From the NCBI GenBank assembly GCA_022821965.1, contig JAJECN010000040.1:124001-188000 (forward strand): a stretch of DNA of 64,000 bases, given 5' to 3'. Position 1 is the first letter of the stretch. Each line of letters starts with the position of its first letter. Positions 27,175 through 36,853 of this stretch are shown here, piece after piece. Source of the stretch: Candidatus Poribacteria bacterium (GTDB lineage: Bacteria; Poribacteria; WGA-4E; WGA-3G). A model generated the notes under the pieces. That model was not told the origin of the DNA. It worked only from the letters and a program-made list of their open reading frames with translations, and did not search any database. The translations under genes and the position numbers were made by a program.

Positions 27175-28200
27175 TTAAATATCTATCCTATACACGCGGG
27201 CGGCAGTGTCGTGGAACAGTGCGGCGCGCTCGGTATCCGAATACCCCGATGACAAGCGTTTGAAGGCGTTATACATTATATGGTAGGAGAACGAAACCTT
27301 GTCAACTGGGAAGTTGCTTTCAAACATACAACGTTCTGGACCAAATTGTTCAATGCAGTAATTCATGAAGGGTGCTATAGACTCGGCTAACTCCTCAGAA
27401 CCGATTGGTATTTCCCGCTCGTGCCAGTCGAAGCCGGTGCGTGGCATCCCAATGCCACCCAGTTTTATATTAACGTTGGGACACGCCGCGACTGCAGCGA
27501 TCCCTTCTCGCCAAGTTGCTAATACTTCGTCATCTCTGCCACCGTAGGGACCGACGCGTAGCAAGCCGCCAATATGGTTTAGAATAATCGTCAAATCGGG
27601 CACCGCTTTTGCGAAATCAGCGAGTTCCGGGAGTTGCGGGAAATACATCCACCCCTCGAAAGACATCCCCATACGTGCCAGCACCCGTGCTCCTGCACGG
27701 AAGTCCTCACGAGCGAGTTGTCCCTCTCTTCTGTAGACGGAGGCTTTTTCTATCTCTGGATGCGGATCCCAAGTGACGGAATGACGGATCCCCCGAAATC
27801 GGTTTGGGCTTGCTGCTTGCAAGACTTCCAGCACAGATTCAACACGTTCGCCCAAGTTTAGGTTCGCATGCCCGACGATTGCTGCGGCTGCACGGCTCGT
27901 GCCGTATAAACCGCTTGCACTCGCAGCTGCCAACCCTTGTACGAATTCGACCTCACCGACGGGACGCATCTCTTCCGGTCCATCGGCGCGGTACATTGCT
28001 CTCGCCTCAACAAACACAGTAGAACGCACGTTATGTCCACTGTCAATGTCTGTGATCAACTCGTGAAGCAGATACCGTTGGTAAGGGATACGCTCAGTTC
28101 GGAAATCCCAAAAATGGTGGTGCGGATCGCAAATTGGTAGTTCCGGCTCCAGCGTTGGTTCTTCGGTTAAAGCGAGCCAGTCGTTGTCTCCATAAGGCAT
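27175..28200 (-). CDS. amidohydrolase_2 family TIM-barrel hydrolase
   Basis: A 341-residue cytosolic metal-dependent hydrolase (Amidohydro_2, COG3618-like). The N-terminal metal motif is CDPHHHFWD at residues 25-32; NHIGG and FESNFPVDK mark later barrel strands with likely metal-binding His and Asp. Members hydrolyse lactones, 2-pyrone-4,6-dicarboxylate and related ring compounds, or decarboxylate aromatic acids. The substrate is not determinable. It is monocistronic, with a repeat field upstream. Confidence 0.85.
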   Translation of the reverse strand: MPYGDNDWLALTEEPTLEPELPICDPHHHFWDFRTERIPYQRYLLHELITDIDSGHNVRSTVFVEARAMYRADGPEEMRPVGEVEFVQGLAAASASGLYGTSRAAAAIVGHANLNLGERVESVLEVLQAASPNRFRGIRHSVTWDPHPEIEKASVYRREGQLAREDFRAGARVLARMGMSFEGWMYFPQLPELADFAKAVPDLTIILNHIGGLLRVGPYGGRDDEVLATWREGIAAVAACPNVNIKLGGIGMPRTGFDWHEREIPIGSEELAESIAPFMNYCIEQFGPERCMFESNFPVDKVSFSYHIMYNAFKRLSSGYSDTERAALFHDTAARVYRIDI

Positions 28201-28220
28201 AGAAATCTCTCCGTCTTTAT

Positions 28221-28350
28221 AGGTCAGGACCTACGCAAATTGCGTAAAAAAGCAATACATTTCACTGAAAAAGTAGTTATTTCAGTTATTTAACCCCCTA
28301 AATCCCCCTTATCAGGGGGACTTCAAGAGGAAGTGCGTAAGTCCTAATAG
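28221..28350. mobile_element. MITE-like element with AGGACYTACGCA ends
   Basis: Inverted termini AGGACCTACGCA (28226-28237) and TGCGTAAGTCCT (28334-28345) bound about 120 bp that also hold a CCCCCTAAATCCCCC...GGGGG hairpin. There is no coding capacity. Short elements with AGGACTTACGCA ends are common non-autonomous relatives of IS630/Tc1-type transposons; no transposase is in this window. Confidence 0.5.
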
Positions 28351-28439
28351 GTTTCAAATTGCTTGTTCTGTCTTTTAGCGTCCACTGTAGGGTATCGGAG
28401 AATTTTTGTCAATACCTTTTGATTCCGCAAACAGGGCTA

Positions 28440-28905
28440 TTTAGTTTTAATCGAGGGGTCTCAATGCCGCCCCTACGAGGCTTGTCTTTTTTTGATTCTG
28501 ATTTCTACACAGATGCCGCCCCTACGGGGCTAAAGAGGCGGAGGAAGCGCGTTTCTATAAACATATCGTCCCTAATGAAGATTAAGAATTTAATCGGGTA
28601 ATTTTTTCCGATGTCCGGTGCGGTTAGGAAACCGCACCTACCGGGCTTGGGAGAGCATAGAATTACCCAAATATTTTATTAAACTTCATATGGGACTGAA
28701 GAGGGTTTTTGGACATATAGGGTTTGTGTGTAAGATCCGGTTCGGTTAGGAAACCGAACCTACCGGCCTGGGGGTGCGACGGTTGTTTTTTTAAAAATTG
28801 ATAGTTATGGTGCGGTTGGGAACGCAGGTCGCAACCCCCCTTTATCCCCCCTTATCAGGGGGCAGGTGAGTACGCCGCAAAACCGCACCTACCGGGCCTG
28901 GTGGT
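28440..28905. repeat. cluster of GC-rich palindromic repeats
   Basis: Non-coding field with at least three copies of a GGTGCGGTTAGGAAACCGCACC-type hairpin (28614-28646, 28736-28769, and an interrupted one at about 28810-28903 with a CCCCCCTTATCAGGGGG insert) plus GCCGCCCCTACGGGGC short palindromes near 28460 and 28512. Similar units recur at 36070-36370 and 60133-60164. The arms differ between copies but stay complementary (GCGGTT/AACCGC versus TCGGTT/AACCGA). Confidence 0.65.
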
Positions 28906-29178
28906 GAAGACGGGAGACGGTATTATGTTGGTAAACTTTTTTAAGGGATACACGGCTGATATGCGTCACATAAAAGAAAAGAAAGTTTGAAAGTACATTT
29001 AAAGTTGTGAAGTGCCCAAAGTTATTGCGATGAAAGAATGTTTTTGAAACTTTACAGACTGGAGGACACTTTAGGGATTTTGAAACTTTCCGATATGCTT
29101 TCCTTGCGTATGAAGTGTTTCTGTGGCATAATAGATACAAGATGGTGAAAGGCAGTTTTCAGATTCCGAGACGGGAAC

Positions 29179-29309
29179 TTATAGTAAAACCTATAATGAA
29201 TTGGACACTCTCAAACAGTCTGAATGCCGCTAAAGGGCATTCAAACTGGAAACCCAAACTAAAAGTTTATGCTACGAATATGTCTGCTTATTTTTAGGAT
29301 TCACTATAA
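29179..29309. mobile_element. MITE-like element, TTATAGTA...CACTATAA ends
   Basis: Left end TTATAGTAAAACC and right end TAGGATTCACTATAA form an imperfect terminal inverted repeat around 131 bp that includes a GAATGCCGCTAAAGGGCATTC hairpin. No gene inside. The right end stops about 20 bp before the ATG of the propeller lipoprotein, so the element probably supplies part of its 5' leader. Confidence 0.55.
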
Positions 29310-29330
29310 AATAAAGGGGAGACGGTGGAA

Positions 29331-32300
29331 ATGATGCAGCGATCAGATGAGAGTAATCATTGGATTGTGGAGGAAGGGTCGGGAATCGGAGTTACCTCCT
29401 ACAAAAGTAAATGTTTTTACACTGCTTGGGTTGCATGTGCTTTGTTGTTGCTTGCCCACCTTGTGATTATAGGGTGCGGACCGTTGACGAGCGATCAGCA
29501 ATCTAATCTCCCGTTTGAGGATTCTGGCGTAGATTCGCGCCCCGAAAAAGTATGGCCCGTGGAACGGACACTCATCAGCAACGAAGTTAACTGTATTGCC
29601 GCTGATCCAGACAATGTATGGATTGCGACGGCGCGCGGGGTTTCACGCTGGGAACGTCAGCAGGATAAGTGGCTCCACTATACGATGGAAGATGGACTGG
29701 CAAACGATATGGTAAACGCTGTCGCAATTGATGGGCAATGGGTCTGGTTCGCCACGGATGAAGGTGTGAGTCGCTACGATATGCAAACGGGCACTTTCGC
29801 GACCTTCCGAACTATTGATGGCTTAGCGAGCGACCAAGTCTCCTCTATTGCGATAGATGGAAACTACGTATGGTTTGGAACATCCGATGGGCTGAACCGT
29901 TATGACAAAACAATTGATAGTTGGGCGGTGCGTACCCGAAAAGATGGCTTGGTCAGTAAAGTAATTACAACAATAGCGGTAGAACCGGAGTACGTCTGGG
30001 TTGGCACGGATAGGGAGATAAACCCGGATCCGCATGGATGGGATGAGGATCCACGGTTCAGCAGAGGCGGGGTGAGCCGCTACCATCGAGATACCGATTC
30101 TTGGAATAACTATACGAAATCGGACGGTTTGATAGACAGTGAAATTGCCACGATTGCAGTGGACGATGACAGTGTTTGGTTTGGCACTCAAGAAGAAGGT
30201 GTCAGTCAGTACAATAAGGTTGATCAGACATTCATCAAAACCTATACGAAAACCGATCTGCTGAAAAGCAATATGATCAGTTCCATTCGATCAGACGGTT
30301 TCCAAGTCTGGTTTGGGACTGCTAATGCGGGTGTACATCGGTTCATCAAACCCGTCAATACATGGGTACATTACACCAAAGCAGATGGATTGTCAAGCAA
30401 TCATGTGAGTTGGATTGCTATACAAGGTAATGATGTCTGGTTCGCGAGCAAAGAGGATGGTGTAAGTCGCTTTGATAAGGTGAGCGGTGAATGGACAATT
30501 TACAAGCAAGCGGATTTTCTCGCCGACAACGATGTTCGTGCTATCGCACGCGGGGCGGATGGTAACCTCTGGATGGCGACAGTCGCTGGGATTTCGGTTT
30601 ACTCTCCGCAAACACGTAGTTGGGAAATCATCTCTAAAGAGGATGGACTACCGACTCCGTATACCACGTCAATACTTATTAGCCAGAGTAGCCATCAGCA
30701 ATCAGCAGTCAGCAGTCAGCAATCAGCAATCAGCAGTCAGCAAGATAGCAGTCAGCAGTCAGCAGTCAGCAATCAGTTAAAAGATGTTGCTGTTGAATCA
30801 GATACCCCTTTAACTGAAAACCAAAGATCAAAGATCGATAACTATTCCACTGACAACCGACAACCGACAACTGATAATTCCTCTGTACAGGTCTGGGTTG
30901 GGACCGATAGAGGGCTTGGGATGCGGACATATACGGGCGATGAATGGATATTTCATACACCGCAAAATATCAATCAGCAGTCAGCAGTCAGCAGTCAGCA
31001 AGAGGGGGTAGGTGCATCAGAAACCTCTTTACCGAAAGCCGAAAGCCGAAAGCCGAAAACCATTCACGGTGAAGCTTTTGTGATAGCACTTGATACCGAT
31101 GCGACACAGCCGGGCGGTGTTGTCTGGCTCGGTACCAGTTCGGGACCCGCCATGTATGATCCAGTCTCTCAAAAGTGGACGCTGCTTTCCATAACGGACG
31201 CACTCAAAAATCCGATTATCCTGTCTGTGTTTGTTCGTGATGATAATGTTTGGTTTGGTGGGGCTGAGGGTGTTTGGCGATATTCAATCGCCAATAAGCA
31301 GATGCACCGTGCTACCGATGGGCTTCCGAATCCGTATGTTAATGTCCTGTTGTCCGCGGGTGAAAAAGGAGAAGAGACGCTTTGGGCAGGGACGCACAAA
31401 GGTCTTGCCAAGTATGACAATACCCAGAAGCGTTGGGTACCGCTGTCCTTTAATGACCAATTGCCGTCCCCCAATGTCACCGCGCTCGCTTTTCGAGATG
31501 GTATTCTTTGGATCGGTACTCCGCAAGGGTTAGGAAGTTACACGATTGCTTCCGATTCTTGGAATTCGCTTTCAAACGTGCCGTATAACGTTCGCGACAT
31601 TCTGTGTGAAGCAGACGACACACTTTGGCTGGCGACGGACACTGGTCTCGTTGAATACAGCACACAAGATGGCAGAGAGGTCTTGCATCAGTCCCGTCCG
31701 GTGCGGGAGCCATTTCTGGAAACGAGAGTCTCACACATCCAATTTGATGGGGATTACATCTGGTTCACTAATTGGAGATCTTCGCCGAACGGTAGTATTG
31801 TGCGGTTTCATCGTCCAACGGCAACGTGGCGGCGTTTCACACGCTTAGATATTTTACAGTCCACTCAGAAAAGATCTATGACCTTTATCCGTTGGACATA
31901 CGTCGATACTGATGCCGTTTGGTTCACTACGGATTACGGTATTCTCCGTTACGATAAAATGGCGGATACGTGGCAGCATTTTACGACGGAAGATGGACTC
32001 TCTACAGACGATGTGAATAGAATTGATGTGAGTGAGCAGAGCGTCTGGGTCATTCCGATGATAGGTTTGGAATTAAACCATTATAGTAAAGCGACTGGAA
32101 CATGGGAAATCGTTGAACAGGGAGATAACCGCGAGATTGAGCGTGTAAAGGCACTTGGTGTTGATGGACCGGAGGTCTGGTTTTCATCTGGGCGCGGACT
32201 CACTCGTTACAATGAAATCACCGGTGAATGGAAGGATTTCGGACCAAGGGATGGTCTGGCAGGTAGAGGCGGGGAATGGATTACTGTGGATGACGATTTT

Positions 32301-33803
32301 ATCTGGGTTGCGCGTTCGGAATGGGATAGAGGCAGCAACCGTCCGTTGTCCCGATACGATAAGAAGACAAAAGAGTGGACGACCTTTTCAACGAATGACG
32401 TACTTGCTGCGAATACGATTAGACGTATTATCTCAACAGAGAAGGATGTCTGGATACTCTACAGACCGTGGGATGACGCAGGTGTTACCCGATATGATCG
32501 GCGTACAAAGGAGTGGACGACAATCAGATCCGGACGCGGAACGCTCGAACTGGCAGCCGATGATGACTATCTGTGGTTAGCTGCACCCAACGATGGACTT
32601 CGACGATTTCATTTTGCCTCTGGTACTTGGGCAAGATTTAGAGACATCAAAGGGCTGCTCCATAACCATGTCGGCGAGTACGGGCTTGCAGTCGATGAGG
32701 ACTATGTATGGGTGGGGACCTTGCGCGGGCTTTCCCGTTATGACAAGCGGAAGGAATCTTGGACCCCTTTGACAGCACTACCAACCCTTGTTGGACGCAC
32801 CATCCGGACGGTAGATACGGATGAACGTTTTGTCTGGATCGGTTCTGACGAAGGTATGTCACGCTATGACAAGGTTTTAGGGACTTGGAAGAATTATCGG
32901 CAGGAGGGTGGATCCGAAAATATAGAAACCCACGGTGGTCATTGGCACCAACACGGACGGAAAAAGAAAGACAGTCTCTCCGATAACGTTGTGAGTTCTA
33001 TTGTAACGGATGAACAGTATGTCTGGGTCGGGACACGCGACGGTGCGAATCGTTTTGATAAGATAGCCTTGCGGTGGGATCAGTACAAAACTCACCACGG
33101 ATTGCCCGCCAATAATGTGACTTCTGTGAGCAGCGACGGCGATAGTATTTGGGTTGGGACTAATTCCGGGATTGGGAAGTATCCGCGCACTGCGGATGAC
33201 CTCAACGCCTGGATTACCTACACATCGGGGACTGAGATCCAGCCTTCTGCTGTATCCAAAGAGTTTGCAGAATCATTGGTTACCGATCAAATTTGGTGCA
33301 TCACGGCGAGCAAAAAACACGTCTGGGTTGGGACGCGCAGAGGTGTTAGCCAATACGACATTAGTCGGGACATTTGGAAAACAATCACAGTGAAAGATGG
33401 GCTTGCGAGTGATGAAATCAGTTGTATCGCTATTGATGGCGACAATGTCTGGTTTGGGAGCGATCTTGGTGTGACGCTCTATAATGAAAAGACAGAGGTT
33501 TGGGCTGGCTATACAATAGAGGATGGACTTGCGAGTAACAAGGTTACGACTATTGGGGTCGATGGGACAGAAGTCTGGATCGGCACCTACAATGCTGGGG
33601 TCAGTCGGTTTGATCGGTTAACAAATACGTGGATGACTTACACCCGGAAGGACGGTTTAGCCCATAACGGTATCCTTTCGATGGCTATCGGGAACACCTA
33701 CATTTGGTTGGGCACATATCGTGGATTGAGTCGTTTCGATAAACGGACAGGAACGTGGACAATCTTCACAGAGTCTTACGGACCGGAGGATATTTTGAGG
33801 TGA
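29331..33803 (+). CDS. Reg_prop-type beta-propeller lipoprotein
   Basis: About 1490 residues. ATG 29331 has AGGGGAG 9 nt upstream. A long charged N-terminus (about 30 residues) precedes a hydrophobic segment and lipobox VIIGC, so it is probably an anchored lipoprotein. The rest is some two dozen repeats of the form VWFGTxxGVSRYDKxTxxWxxYTxxDGLxxNxVxxIAID, the two-component-regulator propeller (Reg_prop, PF07494) unit, likely two or three stacked propellers. No kinase, HAMP or DNA-binding domain follows, so a sensor kinase role is not supported; ligand binding or scaffolding is inferred. Two blades are separated by Gln/Ser-rich inserts encoded by heptanucleotide repeats (30696-31061). The paralogous barrel protein lies 116 bp downstream. 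Confidence 0.8.
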   Translation: MMQRSDESNHWIVEEGSGIGVTSYKSKCFYTAWVACALLLLAHLVIIGCGPLTSDQQSNLPFEDSGVDSRPEKVWPVERTLISNEVNCIAADPDNVWIATARGVSRWERQQDKWLHYTMEDGLANDMVNAVAIDGQWVWFATDEGVSRYDMQTGTFATFRTIDGLASDQVSSIAIDGNYVWFGTSDGLNRYDKTIDSWAVRTRKDGLVSKVITTIAVEPEYVWVGTDREINPDPHGWDEDPRFSRGGVSRYHRDTDSWNNYTKSDGLIDSEIATIAVDDDSVWFGTQEEGVSQYNKVDQTFIKTYTKTDLLKSNMISSIRSDGFQVWFGTANAGVHRFIKPVNTWVHYTKADGLSSNHVSWIAIQGNDVWFASKEDGVSRFDKVSGEWTIYKQADFLADNDVRAIARGADGNLWMATVAGISVYSPQTRSWEIISKEDGLPTPYTTSILISQSSHQQSAVSSQQSAISSQQDSSQQSAVSNQLKDVAVESDTPLTENQRSKIDNYSTDNRQPTTDNSSVQVWVGTDRGLGMRTYTGDEWIFHTPQNINQQSAVSSQQEGVGASETSLPKAESRKPKTIHGEAFVIALDTDATQPGGVVWLGTSSGPAMYDPVSQKWTLLSITDALKNPIILSVFVRDDNVWFGGAEGVWRYSIANKQMHRATDGLPNPYVNVLLSAGEKGEETLWAGTHKGLAKYDNTQKRWVPLSFNDQLPSPNVTALAFRDGILWIGTPQGLGSYTIASDSWNSLSNVPYNVRDILCEADDTLWLATDTGLVEYSTQDGREVLHQSRPVREPFLETRVSHIQFDGDYIWFTNWRSSPNGSIVRFHRPTATWRRFTRLDILQSTQKRSMTFIRWTYVDTDAVWFTTDYGILRYDKMADTWQHFTTEDGLSTDDVNRIDVSEQSVWVIPMIGLELNHYSKATGTWEIVEQGDNREIERVKALGVDGPEVWFSSGRGLTRYNEITGEWKDFGPRDGLAGRGGEWITVDDDFIWVARSEWDRGSNRPLSRYDKKTKEWTTFSTNDVLAANTIRRIISTEKDVWILYRPWDDAGVTRYDRRTKEWTTIRSGRGTLELAADDDYLWLAAPNDGLRRFHFASGTWARFRDIKGLLHNHVGEYGLAVDEDYVWVGTLRGLSRYDKRKESWTPLTALPTLVGRTIRTVDTDERFVWIGSDEGMSRYDKVLGTWKNYRQEGGSENIETHGGHWHQHGRKKKDSLSDNVVSSIVTDEQYVWVGTRDGANRFDKIALRWDQYKTHHGLPANNVTSVSSDGDSIWVGTNSGIGKYPRTADDLNAWITYTSGTEIQPSAVSKEFAESLVTDQIWCITASKKHVWVGTRRGVSQYDISRDIWKTITVKDGLASDEISCIAIDGDNVWFGSDLGVTLYNEKTEVWAGYTIEDGLASNKVTTIGVDGTEVWIGTYNAGVSRFDRLTNTWMTYTRKDGLAHNGILSMAIGNTYIWLGTYRGLSRFDKRTGTWTIFTESYGPEDILR
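30696..31061 (+). repeat. heptanucleotide repeat tracts inside the propeller gene
   Basis: Several 7-bp arrays lie within the coding frame: CAGCAGT/CAGCAAT about 12 times at 30696-30780, AAAGATC twice near 30833, YGACAAC three times at 30851-30871, CAGCAGT four times at 30971-31001 and GAAAGCC three to four times at 31034-31061. Read in frame they encode QQSAVSS-type peptides. The arrays contain no stop on this strand. Confidence 0.85.
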
Positions 33804-33806
33804 AGA

Positions 33807-33845
33807 TAGTTATCAGTTTTCGGTTATCAGTTTTCAGTTAAGAGA
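33807..33845. repeat. intergenic heptamer tract
   Basis: Five consecutive 7-mers of the GTTATCA/GTTTTCG/GTTTTCA/GTTAAGA type directly after the propeller gene. They are the intergenic counterpart of the tracts inside that gene. Confidence 0.7.
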
Positions 33846-33919
33846 TTATGATTTAAGAAACGGGTCTTGTAGCCGACAGCCGATAATTAACGACTGAACA
33901 ACTGTTTAAAAAAAGATTT

Positions 33920-35872
33920 ATGGAAATAAATACAGGTGTCCGAAAATGCCTGATCCCGGGCTTTCTCCTCTTACTGTTGAATTGCTTGCTCGTGTTTCGT
34001 GCTGAGGCAGAGGATGCTTACAGTCTATTCGGTAAATTGTTCCTATCCGGACGCGTCGAATACGATTTCACAAATAGACGGAACTTCCTCGCGGATACAG
34101 AGGAAGAACGAGTTAGACAAGATCGTTTTGATTTCGACCGCCTCTTTCGGCGCGGCTTCCATAGCGTGATGGTGATTGAGGAGACCGCGGGCAGGGTCAA
34201 GAATATCCTGAGTCTCGGTGAAGTGCCAACGACGTTCACGAAGTTCACTTTCGATCAGATCGACCTAAGTGGTGTGCGCTGGGAAGTCCGCTCTGATCAC
34301 ACCGATTGGACGATCTTGATGGTCCCGGGTTTGCTCAATCGGCTGAACGGTCAAGAAGGAAGAACCGATGGATCGGGTATAGGCTTACGCGAGGTCACAA
34401 AGTTCGGCAGGTCGCAGTTGGGACTTTCTTGGTACTACCGCAAGGTCCCCGTATGGGCGGTAGATTTGGAAACCAATTTCACGAACTACGGTATCAAAGC
34501 CGAGGTGGCTGTCACACCGAAAAATGCGTTGCAAAAGAACTTGGGTTCACGTTTCGATGCGACGACAACAGTTTTCAAAGCCTTTCAAACTGTTGGTGAT
34601 ACAATTTTTCAGGCGGAAGCGTTTCGCGTCGGTCCCAGATTCGATGCTTCCCGTTCAGTTGGTGATAACGATGACCAGGACCGCTACTCTGATAACACAC
34701 CCTCTGATCCACCCTCTCTAATTATTCCCGGTGACCTTGATAAAAATAACAACGGTATCTTCGACTACGAGGATGATATTCTGCTTTTCGATGTCGATGA
34801 GGATTTCCTTGACGAAAGCGATCGGAATAACAACGGCATTCGTGATGAAGAGGAGAACGATAAGGACCCCAATTACGAGTTCGATGTCGGACTTCAAGGC
34901 ATCCGTCTTTTCATGAACCGCAAAATAAGTCGTCAAGCAAGTGTGGTTGACTTAGATTTTGGGCTACAGATTGAAGAAAATATCAGACTCAGGAATACGC
35001 CATCCTCGACGAAAGCGTTTGGCAATCTGATTTATCGGAAGGAACTCGCGCGGGCTTCCTCGCTCGTTTTTGAGAATGAGCTGAAATTGGTAAAAGATCG
35101 GATTCCTGACGAGACGTGGTATTTTGCTGGGTTTTTAAGCGGAACGGAGGAGCATCTCTATCGGTCGCAGCCGGAGGTACGAAAAATGGAGAGAGACGGC
35201 GGGGTGGAATTCTTCGGTATTGATGGCGGCACCGAAGTCGAAAAACGACGCAAGGACCCACTGCTGATGCAGAACGACCTTATTAACACTGCCAAAATCA
35301 CGTATGAATACTTGGGGATTGACCGGATGATTACCACGGCTCGCGCCAAAATTCAATACGACTACGATTTTGAAAAGGACAACCAGCATTACGAGGTAGG
35401 CATTTTCAAAACCCTATATCGGATGCGTCCGACCAAATCGCTTGAGATCAGTCCAATGTTTAAGTCCACCATCCGTAACGGCTTTCGGATGGCGGAGGAC
35501 CGGCTTGAATATCTTTCCTTGAGCGGCGAAATCGACGGTAGGGAAGCCTTTCGCCGCCTCCGATTGCGGGAGATTGAACGGACAAATGTCCGGGATATGG
35601 CTTCAGCACTTATTCTTAAGGTCGTGTATCAGTTTACGAAGACTATCAAACTTACCGGTGGTGGGCAAATTCTGTTGTTCAATGATATGCGTGATAATGA
35701 TAACGACTTTGTTCGTCAAGCACTGTTAGCGGAGATGGAAAAGAGTTTTGTCGCTTACGAGAAGCGGCTCTTCCTTCATATCGGTGCACGCTACATAGAT
35801 CAGCGCGCAATTGGGGATGTGAACGATCAGAACTATATGGAAATTTTTGTGCGTGTCTTTGGAAGATTCTAA
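33920..35872 (+). CDS. outer-membrane beta-barrel-like protein with EF-hand-like insert (paralogue of 6018-9350)
   Basis: A 650-residue exported protein with signal peptide (LIPGFLLLLLNCLLVFRAEAE). Residues about 80-145 (VIEETAGRVKNILSLG...LSGVRWEV) align with the N-terminal part of the 1110-residue protein on the left. Residues about 272-320 contain DKNNNGIFDYEDD and DRNNNGIRDEEEN loops followed by NYEFDVGLQGIRL, matching the same order there. The C-terminal half consists of amphipathic strands ending in YMEIFVRVFGRF, a terminal aromatic as in barrel proteins. Calcium binding and outer-membrane location are inferred. The gene following the propeller lipoprotein could be its partner. Confidence 0.65.
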   Translation: MEINTGVRKCLIPGFLLLLLNCLLVFRAEAEDAYSLFGKLFLSGRVEYDFTNRRNFLADTEEERVRQDRFDFDRLFRRGFHSVMVIEETAGRVKNILSLGEVPTTFTKFTFDQIDLSGVRWEVRSDHTDWTILMVPGLLNRLNGQEGRTDGSGIGLREVTKFGRSQLGLSWYYRKVPVWAVDLETNFTNYGIKAEVAVTPKNALQKNLGSRFDATTTVFKAFQTVGDTIFQAEAFRVGPRFDASRSVGDNDDQDRYSDNTPSDPPSLIIPGDLDKNNNGIFDYEDDILLFDVDEDFLDESDRNNNGIRDEEENDKDPNYEFDVGLQGIRLFMNRKISRQASVVDLDFGLQIEENIRLRNTPSSTKAFGNLIYRKELARASSLVFENELKLVKDRIPDETWYFAGFLSGTEEHLYRSQPEVRKMERDGGVEFFGIDGGTEVEKRRKDPLLMQNDLINTAKITYEYLGIDRMITTARAKIQYDYDFEKDNQHYEVGIFKTLYRMRPTKSLEISPMFKSTIRNGFRMAEDRLEYLSLSGEIDGREAFRRLRLREIERTNVRDMASALILKVVYQFTKTIKLTGGGQILLFNDMRDNDNDFVRQALLAEMEKSFVAYEKRLFLHIGARYIDQRAIGDVNDQNYMEIFVRVFGRF

Positions 35873-36034
35873 AAAAATACAAAAATTGTGAAAAATTATC
35901 CATAATTTCGCGAATTTCCGTGAAATTATGCATTTTTTTGTAAATTAATTTGACAAACCTTTTTTTAGGGTGTATAATACTATTAATACGTATTTAGAAT
36001 TAGTATTTGATAGTCGTAATTCGCAATATGCGCA
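35873..36034. other. AT-rich non-coding stretch
   Basis: Strongly AT-rich, with AATTTCGCGAATTTCCGTGAAATT just after the barrel gene, which can fold as a weak hairpin and might act as a terminator. A TTGACA-like box (35950) and TATAATAC (35973) sit at promoter-like spacing on the plus strand ahead of the element at 36035; this is only suggestive. Confidence 0.4.
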
Positions 36035-36413
36035 TTATAGTAGATTTTGTAATTACTTATACACTCAGCATCGGTGTGGTTGGGAACCACCGCTACCCAT
36101 AGGTGTCAATTTAGGGAGTTTTCGCCTTATTTCGTCGCTGCTCTTTTACAGATACCGCCCCTACGGGGCTTAGGGCTGTGAGGTCCCGTTTTTCTACAGA
36201 GATACCATCCCTACGGGATTCAAGAGGTTTTTGAAGTCTTCAAGGTTTCTGTGTAAAACTCGGTGCGGTTGGGAATGCAGATCGCAACCCCCCTTTATCC
36301 CCCCTTATCCCCCTTCCCAGTAACGGGTGGGGACCCCGGGGGCAGGTGAGTACACCGCAAAACCGAACCTACCAAGGTTGACAGTGTGTATTTATTTTTG
36401 GAATTTACTATAA
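36035..36413. mobile_element. MITE-like element, TTATAGTA...TACTATAA ends, with palindromic cargo
   Basis: TTATAGTAGATTTTGTAATT at the left and the reverse complement TTATAGTAAATTCCAAAAAT at the right form terminal inverted repeats of about 28 bp. The 379-bp interior carries GGTTGGGAACC-, GCCCCTACGGGGC- and CCCCCTTATCC...GGGGG-type palindromes, like those at 28.4-28.9 kb. There is no gene inside. Confidence 0.6.
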
Positions 36414-36466
36414 CATTCTGGCTTGTGATTCAAATTCACTTTTAACTAACATAAGGATGAAATCAG

Positions 36467-36853
36467 ATGAAAACCAAAAGATTACACCATTTAGAACTTG
36501 AGGTGATGAAAGTGGTATGGAAATTGACGCGTGCCACGGTCAATGACGTTCTTGATAACATTGACCGCAAGCTTGCCTATACCACTGTCGCCACGACTAT
36601 GAAAAGTCTTGAAAAGAAGGGATTTTTGTCGCATCAAGTTGATGGTCGGACGTTTGTTTACCAGCCTTTGGTCAAAGAGACGGAGATTACGCATACGATG
36701 CTCAACGATTTGCTGGAACGCCTTTTTGACAACTCAGCCGAAAAACTGGTGAACACGCTCCTTGAAGTGCGACAAACCAGCGTAGATGAACATAATCGCT
36801 TACAAGCATTGATTAACAACTATCAACCTGAAGGAGAAAAAACTGATGAGTAA
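36467..36853 (+). CDS. BlaI/MecI family transcriptional repressor
   Basis: A 128-residue winged-helix repressor. The N-terminal helix-turn-helix (LELEVMKVVWKLTRATVNDVLDNI, then AYTTVATTMKSLEKKGFLSHQVDGRTFVYQP) is the typical Penicillinase_R arrangement; the C-terminal helices (MLNDLLERLFDNSAEKLVNTLL) dimerise. Such repressors are released when a membrane M56 protease is activated. It overlaps the M56 gene by 8 bp (36846-36853), so the two are translationally coupled. No clear TACA-N-TGTA operator was found upstream. The inducing signal is unlikely to be a beta-lactam, because the partner lacks the penicillin-sensing domain. Confidence 0.93.
   Translation: MKTKRLHHLELEVMKVVWKLTRATVNDVLDNIDRKLAYTTVATTMKSLEKKGFLSHQVDGRTFVYQPLVKETEITHTMLNDLLERLFDNSAEKLVNTLLEVRQTSVDEHNRLQALINNYQPEGEKTDE

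Noticed and set aside
28440-28905. CRISPR array
   Set aside because: Repeats are palindromic, unevenly spaced and differ in sequence; there are no regular spacers and no cas genes.
30696-31061. CRISPR or direct-repeat array
   Set aside because: Units are contiguous 7-mers with no spacers, lying inside an open reading frame.
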